Shown here: positions 1 through 7,971 of the stretch, piece by piece
How the letters are laid out: every line of letters begins with the position of its first letter
How positions within the stretch are numbered: position 1 is the stretch's first letter
Program-made: the position numbers and the translations under genes
Notes under the pieces: generated by a model
What the model saw: the letters and a program-made list of their open reading frames with translations, nothing else
Databases searched by the model: none
What the model was told of the DNA's origin: nothing
From: CAZLLE01 sp964560425
GTDB lineage: Bacteria; Campylobacterota; Campylobacteria; Campylobacterales; QNZT01
Reading direction: 5' to 3'
DNA length: 48,605 nucleotides
Assembly: GCA_964560425.1 (NCBI GenBank)
Contig: CAZLLE010000005.1
Coordinates: forward strand, 1 to 48,605

Positions 1-21
1 AACCAACTAAACTACCGCCGC
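1..21 (-). tRNA. tRNA 5' end, truncated by window edge (possibly Asp)
   Basis: The minus strand reads GCGGCGGTAGTTTAGTTGG, which has the form of a tRNA acceptor strand followed by a D-arm, and continues beyond the window. It is the fourth and last visible tRNA of a co-directional cluster behind one promoter. The anticodon lies outside the window. Asp is a guess from the cluster context only; the tRNA class (5' part of a tRNA) is well supported. Confidence 0.7.
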
Positions 22-65
22 ACACTTATAAAATAAAAAGCTTCAAAGTGTCACTTACTTTAAAG

Positions 66-141
66 TGGTGGTCGCTACAAGACTCGAACTTGTGACATCT
101 ACCTTGTAAGGGTAGCGCTCTACCAACTGAGCTAAGCGACC
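66..141 (-). tRNA. tRNA-Val (TAC)
   Basis: This 76-base cloverleaf has acceptor strands GGTCGCT/AGCGACC, a TAGCTCAG D-arm, anticodon loop CTTACAA giving anticodon TAC, and a GTTCGAGTC T-arm. The 3' CCA is encoded in the genome (bases 66-68). It is third in the Lys-Glu-Val cluster, 55 bases after tRNA-Glu, and is probably processed from the same transcript. Confidence 0.96.
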
Positions 142-196
142 ATATAATAATTTAAAAAAAACTTTTTTGACCTTCTAGGACTCAAATCAAAAAAAA

Positions 197-272
197 TGGC
201 GACCCCAAGGGGATTTGAACCCCTGTTACCGCCGTGAAAGGGCGGGGTCCTAGGCCACTAGACGATGGGGTC
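197..272 (-). tRNA. tRNA-Glu (TTC)
   Basis: This 76-base tRNA has acceptor strands GACCCCA/TGGGGTC, anticodon loop CTTTCAC giving TTC, a GTTCAAATC T-arm and an encoded CCA (bases 197-199). It is second in the minus-strand tRNA cluster. Confidence 0.96.
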
Positions 273-313
273 TATTAAAACCTCATTGACTAAAATAGGA
301 CAATGAACAATAA

Positions 314-389
314 TGGTGACCCGTGTTGGATTCGAACCAACGGCCACCTCCTTAAAAGGGAGATGCTCTACCGGCTGAGCTAACGAGTC
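314..389 (-). tRNA. tRNA-Lys (TTT)
   Basis: This 76-base tRNA has acceptor strands GACTCGT/ACGGGTC with one T-G wobble, anticodon loop CTTTTAA giving TTT, and an encoded CCA (bases 314-316). It is the first tRNA after the promoter at 415-443. Confidence 0.95.
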
Positions 390-414
390 AGGTACACTTG
401 ATAAGTGAGGTGAA

Positions 415-443
415 ATTATATTTAAAAATATTCCATTTGTCAA
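415..443 (-). promoter_or_regulatory. Consensus sigma-70 promoter of the tRNA operon
   Basis: On the minus strand there is a perfect TTGACA (-35, bases 438-443), a 17-base spacer and a perfect TATAAT (-10, bases 415-420). Transcription would start near base 408, about 20 bases before the mature 5' end of tRNA-Lys. It lies in the 80-base gap after the cinA stop and would drive Lys-Glu-Val-(fourth tRNA). Campylobacterota promoters often lack a clear -35 box, so the full consensus fits a strong stable-RNA promoter. Confidence 0.85.
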
Positions 444-469
444 GGGTTTTTTGAAAAAAAATTATTTTT

Positions 470-1558
470 TTAAAAAAAAGTATCCTTTTTAGTTAAAATA
501 AGTAGCTTCAAAGCCCATAATACCGATTGTTCTTGTATATACCTTCGATCACCAGATAAATGCAATTTTTTAATAATAGTCTCACCTTTTCTTGATTTTG
601 CACCAACAATAACAGTACCAATTGGTTTTTCTATAGTTCCACCTGTTGGTCCTGCCACTCCACTAATTGCCAAAGCAAAGTCAGAATTAAGTAAAGAGAT
701 CGAACCATCTAACATTTCAAGAACTACCTCTTGACTTACAGCACCATATTTTTCCAAAGTATCAGAAGATACATTAACTAACAAACTTTTTATCTCATTT
801 GCATAAGTAACTACACTTCCTCTAAAGATAGCAGATACTCCACTATGTTTTACTAATTCACTTGCTAGCAATCCACCACTACAACTTTCACTACATGTAA
901 TAGTCTCCTTTGAGGCAATAAGCTTATCTACAATAATTTTAGATAGTTCATTTCCAAAAAGCACTTTTTCTACAAAACCAAGCTTAATAGCACTCACAAA
1001 CCCATCCCATTGATCATGTTGAAAACCATGCACTTGTACAAAACTAACACCATTAATGATAGGAGATTTAACTAAATTTAGATTATAAATTTTGATAATA
1101 TTTTTTAACTGTTCTTTGTAACGATCACTATCAGCATCAATCAAATAAAATTCTATCCTCTTTGGAGAAGATGGAATCAAAATATTAGGCATTGAAGAGA
1201 GTTCATCTACTTGTAAAAGATTAATACTCTTTTTATCACTAATAAGGAGACAACTTCTTTTTTCATATTTATTAAATTTTGAGGGAATTAAAACACCTTC
1301 ATGAGCAACCAATAGATCTTCACTTAAAGTTGAAAGAATTTTACCTAGTAAAGTAAATGACTCTTTTGTTATAATAATGATATTTGTATAGCGTTGGATA
1401 ATCTCTTCTAAGTGGAAGAAAAGGTCATTATCTTGTTTGTTTAAGTATTGTATTGAGTCAATTAATCCTATTTTAGAACGAATTTTTCGTATTGCGTATC
1501 TCATATATGGTTGGTTATATCTCAATGATGCATCAACAACTACAACTATGTTTTTCAT
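470..1558 (-). CDS. cinA: CinA-family protein (nicotinamide-nucleotide amidase domain)
   Basis: The protein has 362 residues. The C-terminal half, from about residue 210, is the CinA/PncC amidase domain, which in other bacteria converts NMN to nicotinate mononucleotide in pyridine nucleotide salvage. Visible motifs are TCSESCSGGLLASEL, the FRGSVVTYANE segment and GVAGPTGGT followed by KPIGTV. The first ~200 residues stand where full-length CinA has its MoCF/COG1058 domain but show none of its usual glycine motifs, so that half looks degenerate. The gene is 100 bases from the divergent transglycosylase gene. A role in competence is only historical for the family. Confidence 0.85.
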   Translation of the reverse strand: MKNIVVVVDASLRYNQPYMRYAIRKIRSKIGLIDSIQYLNKQDNDLFFHLEEIIQRYTNIIIITKESFTLLGKILSTLSEDLLVAHEGVLIPSKFNKYEKRSCLLISDKKSINLLQVDELSSMPNILIPSSPKRIEFYLIDADSDRYKEQLKNIIKIYNLNLVKSPIINGVSFVQVHGFQHDQWDGFVSAIKLGFVEKVLFGNELSKIIVDKLIASKETITCSESCSGGLLASELVKHSGVSAIFRGSVVTYANEIKSLLVNVSSDTLEKYGAVSQEVVLEMLDGSISLLNSDFALAISGVAGPTGGTIEKPIGTVIVGAKSRKGETIIKKLHLSGDRRYIQEQSVLWALKLLILTKKDTFF

Positions 1559-1665
1559 AAAAAATACCTTTTTAGGGACTGGACAATTTAATTTAAGTTT
1601 CGTTTAAGTTTAACTAAAGCTTTTTTTCTTATACTATTCGACCAAAGAATAACTAAAGGATGAAA

Positions 1666-2196
1666 ATGAAATATATCTTCAAAATATCAATATTTTTTCT
1701 AATATTTTACCATACATTACATGCCAAAACCTTGAGTCAATATCAGATAGAAACATTAAAAATGGTTAAAGAGATCGCACAACAGTATCCAAACGATGCT
1801 GGAGAGACTTTTGAGAAAACACTTATGGCAATATGCCTTACAGAAACAAACGCAGGAATGGCAAGGCTTGGGGATCATAAATCCCACTACAAAGATTATA
1901 CAAAATCTTCATTGGGAATCATGCAAATTCAGGTGCCTACAGCTAGATTTGTGGCAAAAATATATAATCTACATGAGGTAAGTAAATTAAGTGATAAAAA
2001 ATTATCAATTGAACTTATGGAAAATGACTCCTTAAATATAAAACTAGCCACACTATATATTAAATGGCTAAATGATAGATATTATGACTACTTTACAATG
2101 ATTAGTAGGTACAACGGGGGTATGCACAACTACAAGTATTTTGATAAAGTCATAAAGAATTTAGAGTTTATAAAAAAACATTATGAATTTATATAA
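1666..2196 (+). CDS. Secreted lytic-transglycosylase-like protein
   Basis: This is a small (~176 residue) SLT-fold protein with an N-terminal signal peptide ending near HAK. Numbered from the upstream ATG at 1660, the likely catalytic Glu is E62 in ICLTETNAG, followed by GIMQI (86-90) and a late YNGG motif, the usual order in soluble lytic transglycosylases that cleave the murein glycan strand. The AAAGGA ribosome-binding site overlaps the ATG at 1660, so the ATG at 1666 is the better start. A few dozen bases separate it from ileS; it may be co-transcribed or stand alone. Substrate and exact family are inferred from motifs only. Confidence 0.75.
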   Translation: MKYIFKISIFFLIFYHTLHAKTLSQYQIETLKMVKEIAQQYPNDAGETFEKTLMAICLTETNAGMARLGDHKSHYKDYTKSSLGIMQIQVPTARFVAKIYNLHEVSKLSDKKLSIELMENDSLNIKLATLYIKWLNDRYYDYFTMISRYNGGMHNYKYFDKVIKNLEFIKKHYEFI

Positions 2197-2244
2197 GCAC
2201 TTTTTGGCTAAAATCGCGAGCAATTAAGCTTAGGAGCGTCAATA

Positions 2245-4992
2245 ATGGATTATAAAGATAGTCTACTTCTACCAAAAACCTCTTTCCCAATGCGTGGGAA
2301 CCTTCCTCAAAACGAGCCAAAACGATATAAGGCTTGGTTTGAGGATAGAGATGTATATTCAAAAATGATAAAAAATAGGGAGGGGAAAGCCTCTTTTACT
2401 CTGCATGATGGTCCTCCATATGCAAATGGAAATATTCACATTGGACATGCACTAAATAAAATTCTCAAAGATATTGTGATAAAAAGTCATTATTTTTTTG
2501 GCGAAAATATCCGTTTTGTACCAGGTTGGGATTGTCATGGATTGCCAATTGAACAACAAGTTGAAAAAAAACTAGGAACAGCAAAAAAAGAGACACTTCC
2601 AAAAGCAACTATTAGAAGACTTTGTCGTGAACATGCAACAAAATTTGTAAATATTCAAAAAGATGAGTTTAAAGCACTCGGTATTGTAGCTGATTGGAAA
2701 AATCCTTATCTTACTATGAAATATGAGTTTGAAGCAGATATCTTTAGAACACTATGTGCTATTGCCAAAAAAGGTCTTCTTATAGAGAGAAGTAAACCTG
2801 TATATTGGTCATGGGCTGCCAAAACAGCACTTGCAGAAGCAGAGGTAGAGTATGAAGAGAAAGAGGATTACTCAATTTATGTTGCATTTGAACTTGATAA
2901 AGAGGGCAAATCAAAACTTGGTGTAGATAAAGCATCAGTAGTAATATGGACAACCACACCATGGACACTTCCTTCAAATATGGGAATCTCTTTTAATCCT
3001 GATGAAGAGTATGTTCTTACAAGTGATAACTTGATAGTAGCAAAACCAAGATATGAGGGCATGATTGAAGAGGAGGTTTTGAGTGGAAAAATTATCAAAA
3101 CTTTCAAAGCTGAAGTAATCGAAAACTGTTTTGCTATAAACCCTCTAAATGGTAGAAAATCACAAATCCTTTTGGGTGATCATGTACTTATGGATGGTGG
3201 TAGTGGTTGTGTTCATACTGCTCCTGGACATGGTGAAGATGATTATCGTGTGGGACTAAAATATAATCTTGAAGTAGTTATGCCTGTAGATGATGGCGGT
3301 CTTTTTGATGAGACAGTTGTGAGAGAAAAACTACTTCCTAATCCAGAAAAATTTGTTGGTATGCATATTTTTAAATCTAATGAACCTATTTTGGAACTTT
3401 TGGGAGATTCACTTCTTAAAATGTCCAAATTTAGACACCCTTATCCATTTTGTTGGAGAACACACAAACCTGTAATCTATAGAGCAACAGCTCAATGGTT
3501 TATAGCAATGGATCAAAAAGCTGGAGAGAATACTCTTAGAGAAACAGCACTATCAGAGATGGAAAATATCAAATTTTATCCAGCTACTGGTAAAAATAGA
3601 TTAAACTCCATGATTGAGAATAGACCTGATTGGTGTATTTCACGCCAAAGAGATTGGGGTGTTCCTATCGCATTTTTTAGAGATAAAACTACTGGCGAAG
3701 TGATATTAGATGAAAAAGTTCTCAATTTCCTTGCTATGATTTTTCAACAAAAAGGTACAGATGTTTGGTGGGAAATGGAGATAAAAGAGCTTCTATATCC
3801 AGGTAGTGGACTTAATCCTGATAATTTGGAAAAGGTCAATGATATCTTAGATGTTTGGTTTGATAGTGGATCAACTTGGCAAGCAGTATTAAAATCAAGA
3901 GAGTATGATGCAGGAAATTATCCAGCAGACATGTATTTGGAGGGTAGCGATCAACATCGTGGTTGGTTCCAAAGCTCACTATTAGTTAGTTCAGCAGTAA
4001 ATGGAAAATCTCCATATAAAAATCTACTCACCCATGGTTTTACAAATGATGCCAATGGAAAAAAGATGAGCAAATCAAAAGGTAATGTTGTCGCACCAAA
4101 TGATGTAAGTAAAAAATATGGTGTTGAGATTCTTAGACTTTGGGTTGGTATGGTTGATTATATGGGTGATCAAAAGATCAGTGATGATATACTCAAACAG
4201 ATGGCAGAGCAATATAGAAAAACAAGAAATACCATCAGATTTTTACTTGCAAATGTAAATGATTTAGATGCAATAGTTTCATTAGAAAAACTAGGAACTG
4301 TTGATAAATGGATTGTAAATAAAGCGAAAACAGTTTTTGATCAAGTAGAAGCATACTTTAAAATCTATGAATTTTCAAAAGGTCTATCACTTTTAAACCA
4401 CTTTATCACAGTAGAATTAAGTGGAATTCACATGGATATTTCAAAAGATAGATTATATTGTAATGCAAAAGATGATGAAATAAGAAGATCAGCTCAAAGT
4501 GCTATGGCAATTATCACAAAAGGGATGCTCACTCTTTTGGCTCCTGTTCTTACATATACAGTAGATGAAGTTTTGGAGTATGCTCCAAAAGTGATTAAAG
4601 ATGATTGTGAAGATGTATTTGATCTTCTATATCAACCACTTGAGAGAGTAGAAGTTGATTTTGATGAAAAATATATGATAGAAGCTAGAGAGAAATTTTT
4701 TGAGGCAGTTGATATTCTTAAAAAAGATAAAAAAATCAAAGCAACACTTGAACTTGTAATTCAAACTAAATCTGAAAAAATAGCCTCTTTAGAGAGAGTT
4801 GATGCAGAAGATTGGTTTACAGTTAGTAAAGTAATCTCTCATGATGAAGATGGAGAACTAGCTTCATTTGAAATAGATGGAGATAAATTCAAAATTCTTT
4901 CAGCCTCTCGTGCTAAATGTCCAAGATGTTGGAAATATAGAAGCAAAAATGAAGAGAGTCTATGTGAAAGATGTAATAAGGTACTAAACTAA
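2245..4992 (+). CDS. ileS: Isoleucyl-tRNA synthetase
   Basis: This class I synthetase of 915 residues, normal for bacterial IleRS, charges tRNA-Ile with isoleucine in the cytoplasm. The HIGH signature is at residues 65-68 (within GNIHIGHAL), KMSKS at 607-611, and the editing (CP1) domain contains TTTPWTLPSN. A C-terminal zinc finger is formed by C892/C895 and C907/C910. The ATG at 2245 follows TTAGGAGCG. The last base of the TAA stop starts the ATG of a small membrane-protein gene, so the two are probably translationally coupled. Confidence 0.98.
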   Translation: MDYKDSLLLPKTSFPMRGNLPQNEPKRYKAWFEDRDVYSKMIKNREGKASFTLHDGPPYANGNIHIGHALNKILKDIVIKSHYFFGENIRFVPGWDCHGLPIEQQVEKKLGTAKKETLPKATIRRLCREHATKFVNIQKDEFKALGIVADWKNPYLTMKYEFEADIFRTLCAIAKKGLLIERSKPVYWSWAAKTALAEAEVEYEEKEDYSIYVAFELDKEGKSKLGVDKASVVIWTTTPWTLPSNMGISFNPDEEYVLTSDNLIVAKPRYEGMIEEEVLSGKIIKTFKAEVIENCFAINPLNGRKSQILLGDHVLMDGGSGCVHTAPGHGEDDYRVGLKYNLEVVMPVDDGGLFDETVVREKLLPNPEKFVGMHIFKSNEPILELLGDSLLKMSKFRHPYPFCWRTHKPVIYRATAQWFIAMDQKAGENTLRETALSEMENIKFYPATGKNRLNSMIENRPDWCISRQRDWGVPIAFFRDKTTGEVILDEKVLNFLAMIFQQKGTDVWWEMEIKELLYPGSGLNPDNLEKVNDILDVWFDSGSTWQAVLKSREYDAGNYPADMYLEGSDQHRGWFQSSLLVSSAVNGKSPYKNLLTHGFTNDANGKKMSKSKGNVVAPNDVSKKYGVEILRLWVGMVDYMGDQKISDDILKQMAEQYRKTRNTIRFLLANVNDLDAIVSLEKLGTVDKWIVNKAKTVFDQVEAYFKIYEFSKGLSLLNHFITVELSGIHMDISKDRLYCNAKDDEIRRSAQSAMAIITKGMLTLLAPVLTYTVDEVLEYAPKVIKDDCEDVFDLLYQPLERVEVDFDEKYMIEAREKFFEAVDILKKDKKIKATLELVIQTKSEKIASLERVDAEDWFTVSKVISHDEDGELASFEIDGDKFKILSASRAKCPRCWKYRSKNEESLCERCNKVLN

Positions 4993-5108
4993 TGCCTGAT
5001 CTTTCACAGCCAATAGAGTTAAATTTTATCTTTGGAACAATAGCAGTTATTTTAATAATAACTGCTATTGGGATTATTGCTGTAAGGATTAAATCTCCTA
5101 AAAATTAA
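4992..5108 (+). CDS. Small membrane protein (38 residues) coupled to ileS
   Basis: This reading frame starts with MPDLSQPIELNF and continues into a hydrophobic stretch of about 20 residues (IFGTIAVILIITAIGIIAV) and a short basic tail, RIKSPKN. The ATG shares one base with the ileS stop, and an AAGG lies about 10 bases upstream inside ileS. The predicted protein is a single-span membrane protein with the N-terminus outside by the positive-inside rule. No family is recognised. The one-base overlap and the continuous transmembrane helix argue that it is real; homologue conservation was not tested. Confidence 0.6.
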   Translation: MPDLSQPIELNFIFGTIAVILIITAIGIIAVRIKSPKN

Positions 5109-5153
5109 ACTACTATTGACGATACTACTGCTATATCAGCGTAGGAGTGGGAA

Positions 5154-5576
5154 ATGGTAGAGACAAAAATCAAGAATAGACATTTAACTTTTTTAGAAGA
5201 TGGTGAAGTATTATACGATTATGATTTTTTACTATCAGAGACAGATCACAAAGGTGTTATAACTTATGCAAACGATGCCTTTGCTGATGTAGCAAACTAC
5301 CAAATTGATGAACTTATAGGTCAACCTCACAATATTATTAGACACCCGGATATGCCCAAAATTGCATTCAAAGGATTATGGGATGCTATCAAAACAAAAG
5401 GATTTTGGTCTGGATATGTCAAAAATGCTAGAAGAGGTGGTGGATATTATTGGGTTTATGCAACAGTTTTACGCAAAGTTAATGCCAGTGGCAAAATTAC
5501 CTATGTTTCATTAAGAACAAAGCCTACTAGAGCAGCTGTCCAAGAGCATGACGCACTCTACAAAACATTGGTATAA
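5154..5576 (+). CDS. Stand-alone Aer/CetB-type PAS sensor protein
   Basis: The 140-residue protein is essentially one PAS domain of the Aer/CetB type. Diagnostic stretches are ITYANDAFADVANY, IGQPHNIIRHPDMP, FKGLWDAIKTKGFWSGYVKN and GGGYYWVYATV. Such domains bind FAD and report redox or energy state; in Campylobacter jejuni CetB is a separate PAS protein that signals through the membrane transducer CetA. There is no HAMP or methyl-accepting domain here and no transducer gene beside it. A good ribosome-binding site (AGGAGTGGGAA) precedes the ATG. FAD binding and a taxis role are inferred from the family. Confidence 0.85.
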   Translation: MVETKIKNRHLTFLEDGEVLYDYDFLLSETDHKGVITYANDAFADVANYQIDELIGQPHNIIRHPDMPKIAFKGLWDAIKTKGFWSGYVKNARRGGGYYWVYATVLRKVNASGKITYVSLRTKPTRAAVQEHDALYKTLV

Positions 5577-5631
5577 AAAAATGTTTTTTTAATTCATGCT
5601 ATACTAACAAAAATTCATACAAGGAGACCAC

Positions 5632-6666
5632 ATGAAAAATTCAACCAAAAGTGGTCATATTCTGGTATATAGTGCATCTTTTGTTATTGTTATTATGGGA
5701 TTACATCTTGCAAAGGCAATTATTGTACCTTTTTTGCTATCTATATTTATAACTATAATAACTGCTCCAATAATGTTTTGGCTTAGAAAAAAACATGTGC
5801 CAAAATTTATCTCTTATCTAATAGTTTTGACTATTATCATACTTATTTTTACAATTTTGGGAAATATAATTACAAGCTCTTTTGACGCACTTCTTAAGGA
5901 TATTCCAGTATATACAGAAAAGCTAAAATCCACAGCGATTTCTATATTAAACTGGATAAAAAGTTTTGGTTATAATATACCAAAAGAGCAAGTTTTGGGA
6001 TATATCAATCCATCATATATATTTAATTTTACAGCACAAGCGATTGGAAATATAGGATCGATATTGACATACACTCTTCTAATTTTCATTATTGTTACCT
6101 TTATGCTTTTTGAATATGATACATTTAGCCAAAAGATACAACTCATTTCTGGAAACTCCAAAAGATCAGTTTTACCTTTTACACGCATAACATCTAATAT
6201 CAAACACTATATTCTAATCAAAACTCTTACAAGTATTACAACGGGGGTACTTGTAAGTATTATGTTAATTACATTTAAAATAGACTACCCTATTCTCTGG
6301 GGATTATTAGCTTTTTTATTAAACTATATTCCAACTATAGGATCAATAATAGCAGCAATACCTGCCTTGCTATTAGCGGCGATTAGTGGCGATTTATCTA
6401 CATTTACTTGGGTAAGTATTAGCTATATTGTAATAAATAATGGTATTAGTAACTTTGCAGAACCCCAAATATTGGGAGATGAGCTTGGAATTTCAACTCT
6501 TGTAGTTTTCTTATCTTTAGTCTTTTGGGGATGGACATTTGGTCCTGTAGGGATGCTTCTATCTGTCCCCATTACACTGAGTATCAAAATAGCATTAGAT
6601 GCCAAACCTGAGACAAAATGGATAGGTATTTTGCTAGGTTCGGCTAAAAGTTTAAAAAAAAAGTAG
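5632..6666 (+). CDS. AI-2E family transporter (PerM/TqsA-like permease)
   Basis: A 344-residue polytopic inner-membrane protein. It has two early hydrophobic hairpins, a central soluble segment (about residues 85-145), then several more membrane spans. The late motifs LLNYIPTIGSIIAAIPA and PQILGDELGISTLVVFLSLVFWGWTFGPVGMLL(S) region are typical of the AI-2E/UPF0118 family. Members include TqsA (autoinducer-2 export) and sodium/proton antiporters, so the substrate is open. AAGGAGACC precedes the ATG. It ends one base before the stop of the convergent reductase/rhodanese gene. Confidence 0.88.
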   Translation: MKNSTKSGHILVYSASFVIVIMGLHLAKAIIVPFLLSIFITIITAPIMFWLRKKHVPKFISYLIVLTIIILIFTILGNIITSSFDALLKDIPVYTEKLKSTAISILNWIKSFGYNIPKEQVLGYINPSYIFNFTAQAIGNIGSILTYTLLIFIIVTFMLFEYDTFSQKIQLISGNSKRSVLPFTRITSNIKHYILIKTLTSITTGVLVSIMLITFKIDYPILWGLLAFLLNYIPTIGSIIAAIPALLLAAISGDLSTFTWVSISYIVINNGISNFAEPQILGDELGISTLVVFLSLVFWGWTFGPVGMLLSVPITLSIKIALDAKPETKWIGILLGSAKSLKKK

Positions 6667-6667
6667 A

Positions 6668-7411
6668 CTATCTACCGCTTATAATATCACCATTATAGCT
6701 AACAATTCCATAAGTTAAATTCCCTATAGATTTAAATCCAAGTGATCCCATTGCATATTGAACTTGATAACTTCTACTTCCTGTATGACAATATAAAATC
6801 AAATGTTCATCTTTTTTTGAACCAAGTTTATCCTCAATATCTGTATAAAATCTTGAAGTAGGAACGAATACATCTGTCTCTTTAATACGAGCCATCTCAT
6901 ATTCCATCTCTTCTCTAACATCAACAAGAGTAAATTTAACCATACCAATCTCTCTAGCTTCAATCAAAGCCTCCAATTCATCTCCATCGAGTTGCTCTTT
7001 TTTAACTAAGACTTCCGCTTCCTCTTTAGTCAATCCTCTTGAGTGCTGATGAACTGCCTCTTCCATTGCATCTTCTTTAGCTTTACTATTTGCATATTCA
7101 GGAGTACAAAAAATACCACAATGACAATAACCCTGCTCTGGAATCTCTTTTTCTAAAGCTGGTTTACATGGACATATCCTATTATCAGCCTCTTTTTGCT
7201 CCTCTTTAGTCTCACCAACTACCATAAAACATGGACAAAATCTTTTACCATAGATTATTTTATTGCGAGCTAATCCCATAGTTACACCCTCGTTTACCTC
7301 TTCATTTGGATTATAAACAAATCCAAACTGATCACAAACTTTTTGTGTAAATTTTTCTGTTTTTTCAAGTTCTACTTGAAATTCATCTGAATTAATATCA
7401 ATTTTTTGCAT
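6668..7411 (-). CDS. Ferredoxin-thioredoxin reductase catalytic domain fused to rhodanese
   Basis: The 247-residue protein has two domains. Residues ~20-105 are FTR catalytic (beta) chain-like, with the signature pairs CPC (59-61), CPC (80-82) and CHC (96-98), which in the family hold a 4Fe-4S cluster next to a redox disulfide. The spacers of 18 and 13 residues are longer than the classical 16 and 8. Residues ~155-247 are a rhodanese domain with DVREEMEYEMARI and an active-site loop CHTGSRS (C207). It may pass electrons or sulfur between an Fe-S thiol reductase and a persulfide; this is inference. AAGGAC precedes the ATG. It stands alone between convergent and divergent neighbours. Confidence 0.85.
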   Translation of the reverse strand: MQKIDINSDEFQVELEKTEKFTQKVCDQFGFVYNPNEEVNEGVTMGLARNKIIYGKRFCPCFMVVGETKEEQKEADNRICPCKPALEKEIPEQGYCHCGIFCTPEYANSKAKEDAMEEAVHQHSRGLTKEEAEVLVKKEQLDGDELEALIEAREIGMVKFTLVDVREEMEYEMARIKETDVFVPTSRFYTDIEDKLGSKKDEHLILYCHTGSRSYQVQYAMGSLGFKSIGNLTYGIVSYNGDIISGR

Positions 7412-7447
7412 ACTTGTCCTTCTTTTAATTATAACTTTTTTTAATCA

Positions 7448-7476
7448 TTGATTCATAATTAAAAACCTGATATAAT
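7448..7476 (+). promoter_or_regulatory. Sigma-70 type promoter for the cytochrome gene
   Basis: TTGATT (7448-7453), a 17-base spacer and a perfect TATAAT (7471-7476) precede the small cytochrome gene by about 30 bases, which leaves room for a short leader with the ribosome-binding site ACAGGAG. Confidence 0.65.
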
Positions 7477-7508
7477 AACATAAATTTATATTATATACAG
7501 GAGTTTTT

Positions 7509-7919
7509 ATGAAAAAAATCGTCATCGGTGTTATATTAGCAGGTACTCTTCTTGTGGCAGGTCCCTATACAAAAGAGGATAGAATCAAAGATATGCAACA
7601 AATGGCACATGCCATGAATGATATTCAAACAGGTTTTTTTTACAATAACTACGACATGGTAAGTATAGCTGTAAATAATCTCTCAGATGCAGTAAAGCGT
7701 GTGAAACCTCCCGTTGAAGAGGAGGAGGAGAAAGATTTCATGAAGAGACACATGAATAATATGGTCAAAATGACCAATAAAATTATCAGGAAAATTGATC
7801 AAAAATCATTTACTTTGTTAGCAAGATTCAAAGATAAAGATTATGCACAAGCAATGCAAGCTTACACAAAAATTGCAAAAAAATGTATGGAGTGTCATGC
7901 CGAAATGAGACGCTGGTAA
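7509..7919 (+). CDS. Small periplasmic monohaem cytochrome c
   Basis: The 136-residue protein has a signal peptide (MKKIVIGVILAGTLLVAG) and a mostly helical body. Its single haem-binding motif CMECH (C126, C129, H130) is only six residues from the C-terminus. A C-terminal CxxCH after a four-helix-like region is the arrangement of cytochrome c' / c-556, with possible haem ligands among the N-terminal Met/His residues. It probably carries electrons or binds gas ligands in the periplasm. Single gene with its own promoter and a shared terminator. Confidence 0.82.
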   Translation: MKKIVIGVILAGTLLVAGPYTKEDRIKDMQQMAHAMNDIQTGFFYNNYDMVSIAVNNLSDAVKRVKPPVEEEEEKDFMKRHMNNMVKMTNKIIRKIDQKSFTLLARFKDKDYAQAMQAYTKIAKKCMECHAEMRRW

Positions 7920-7927
7920 AAATAAAC

Positions 7928-7971
7928 AAGCCATTAAAAAAGAGAATTGCTTCTCCTTTTTTTAATGGCTT
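7928..7971. terminator. Bidirectional terminator hairpin (cytochrome / subtilase)
   Basis: AAGCCATTAAAAAAGAGAA and its near-complement on the other side of a TTGC loop form a long hairpin with runs of A before and T after the centre. It lies between two convergent genes, and the stop codon of the subtilase gene sits inside the distal arm. It would end transcription from both sides. Confidence 0.75.

Noticed and set aside
258..443. 61-codon minus-strand frame across the tRNA region
   Set aside because: It reads through the antisense-free tRNA-Lys and tRNA-Glu sequences and the promoter; the tRNAs explain the DNA.
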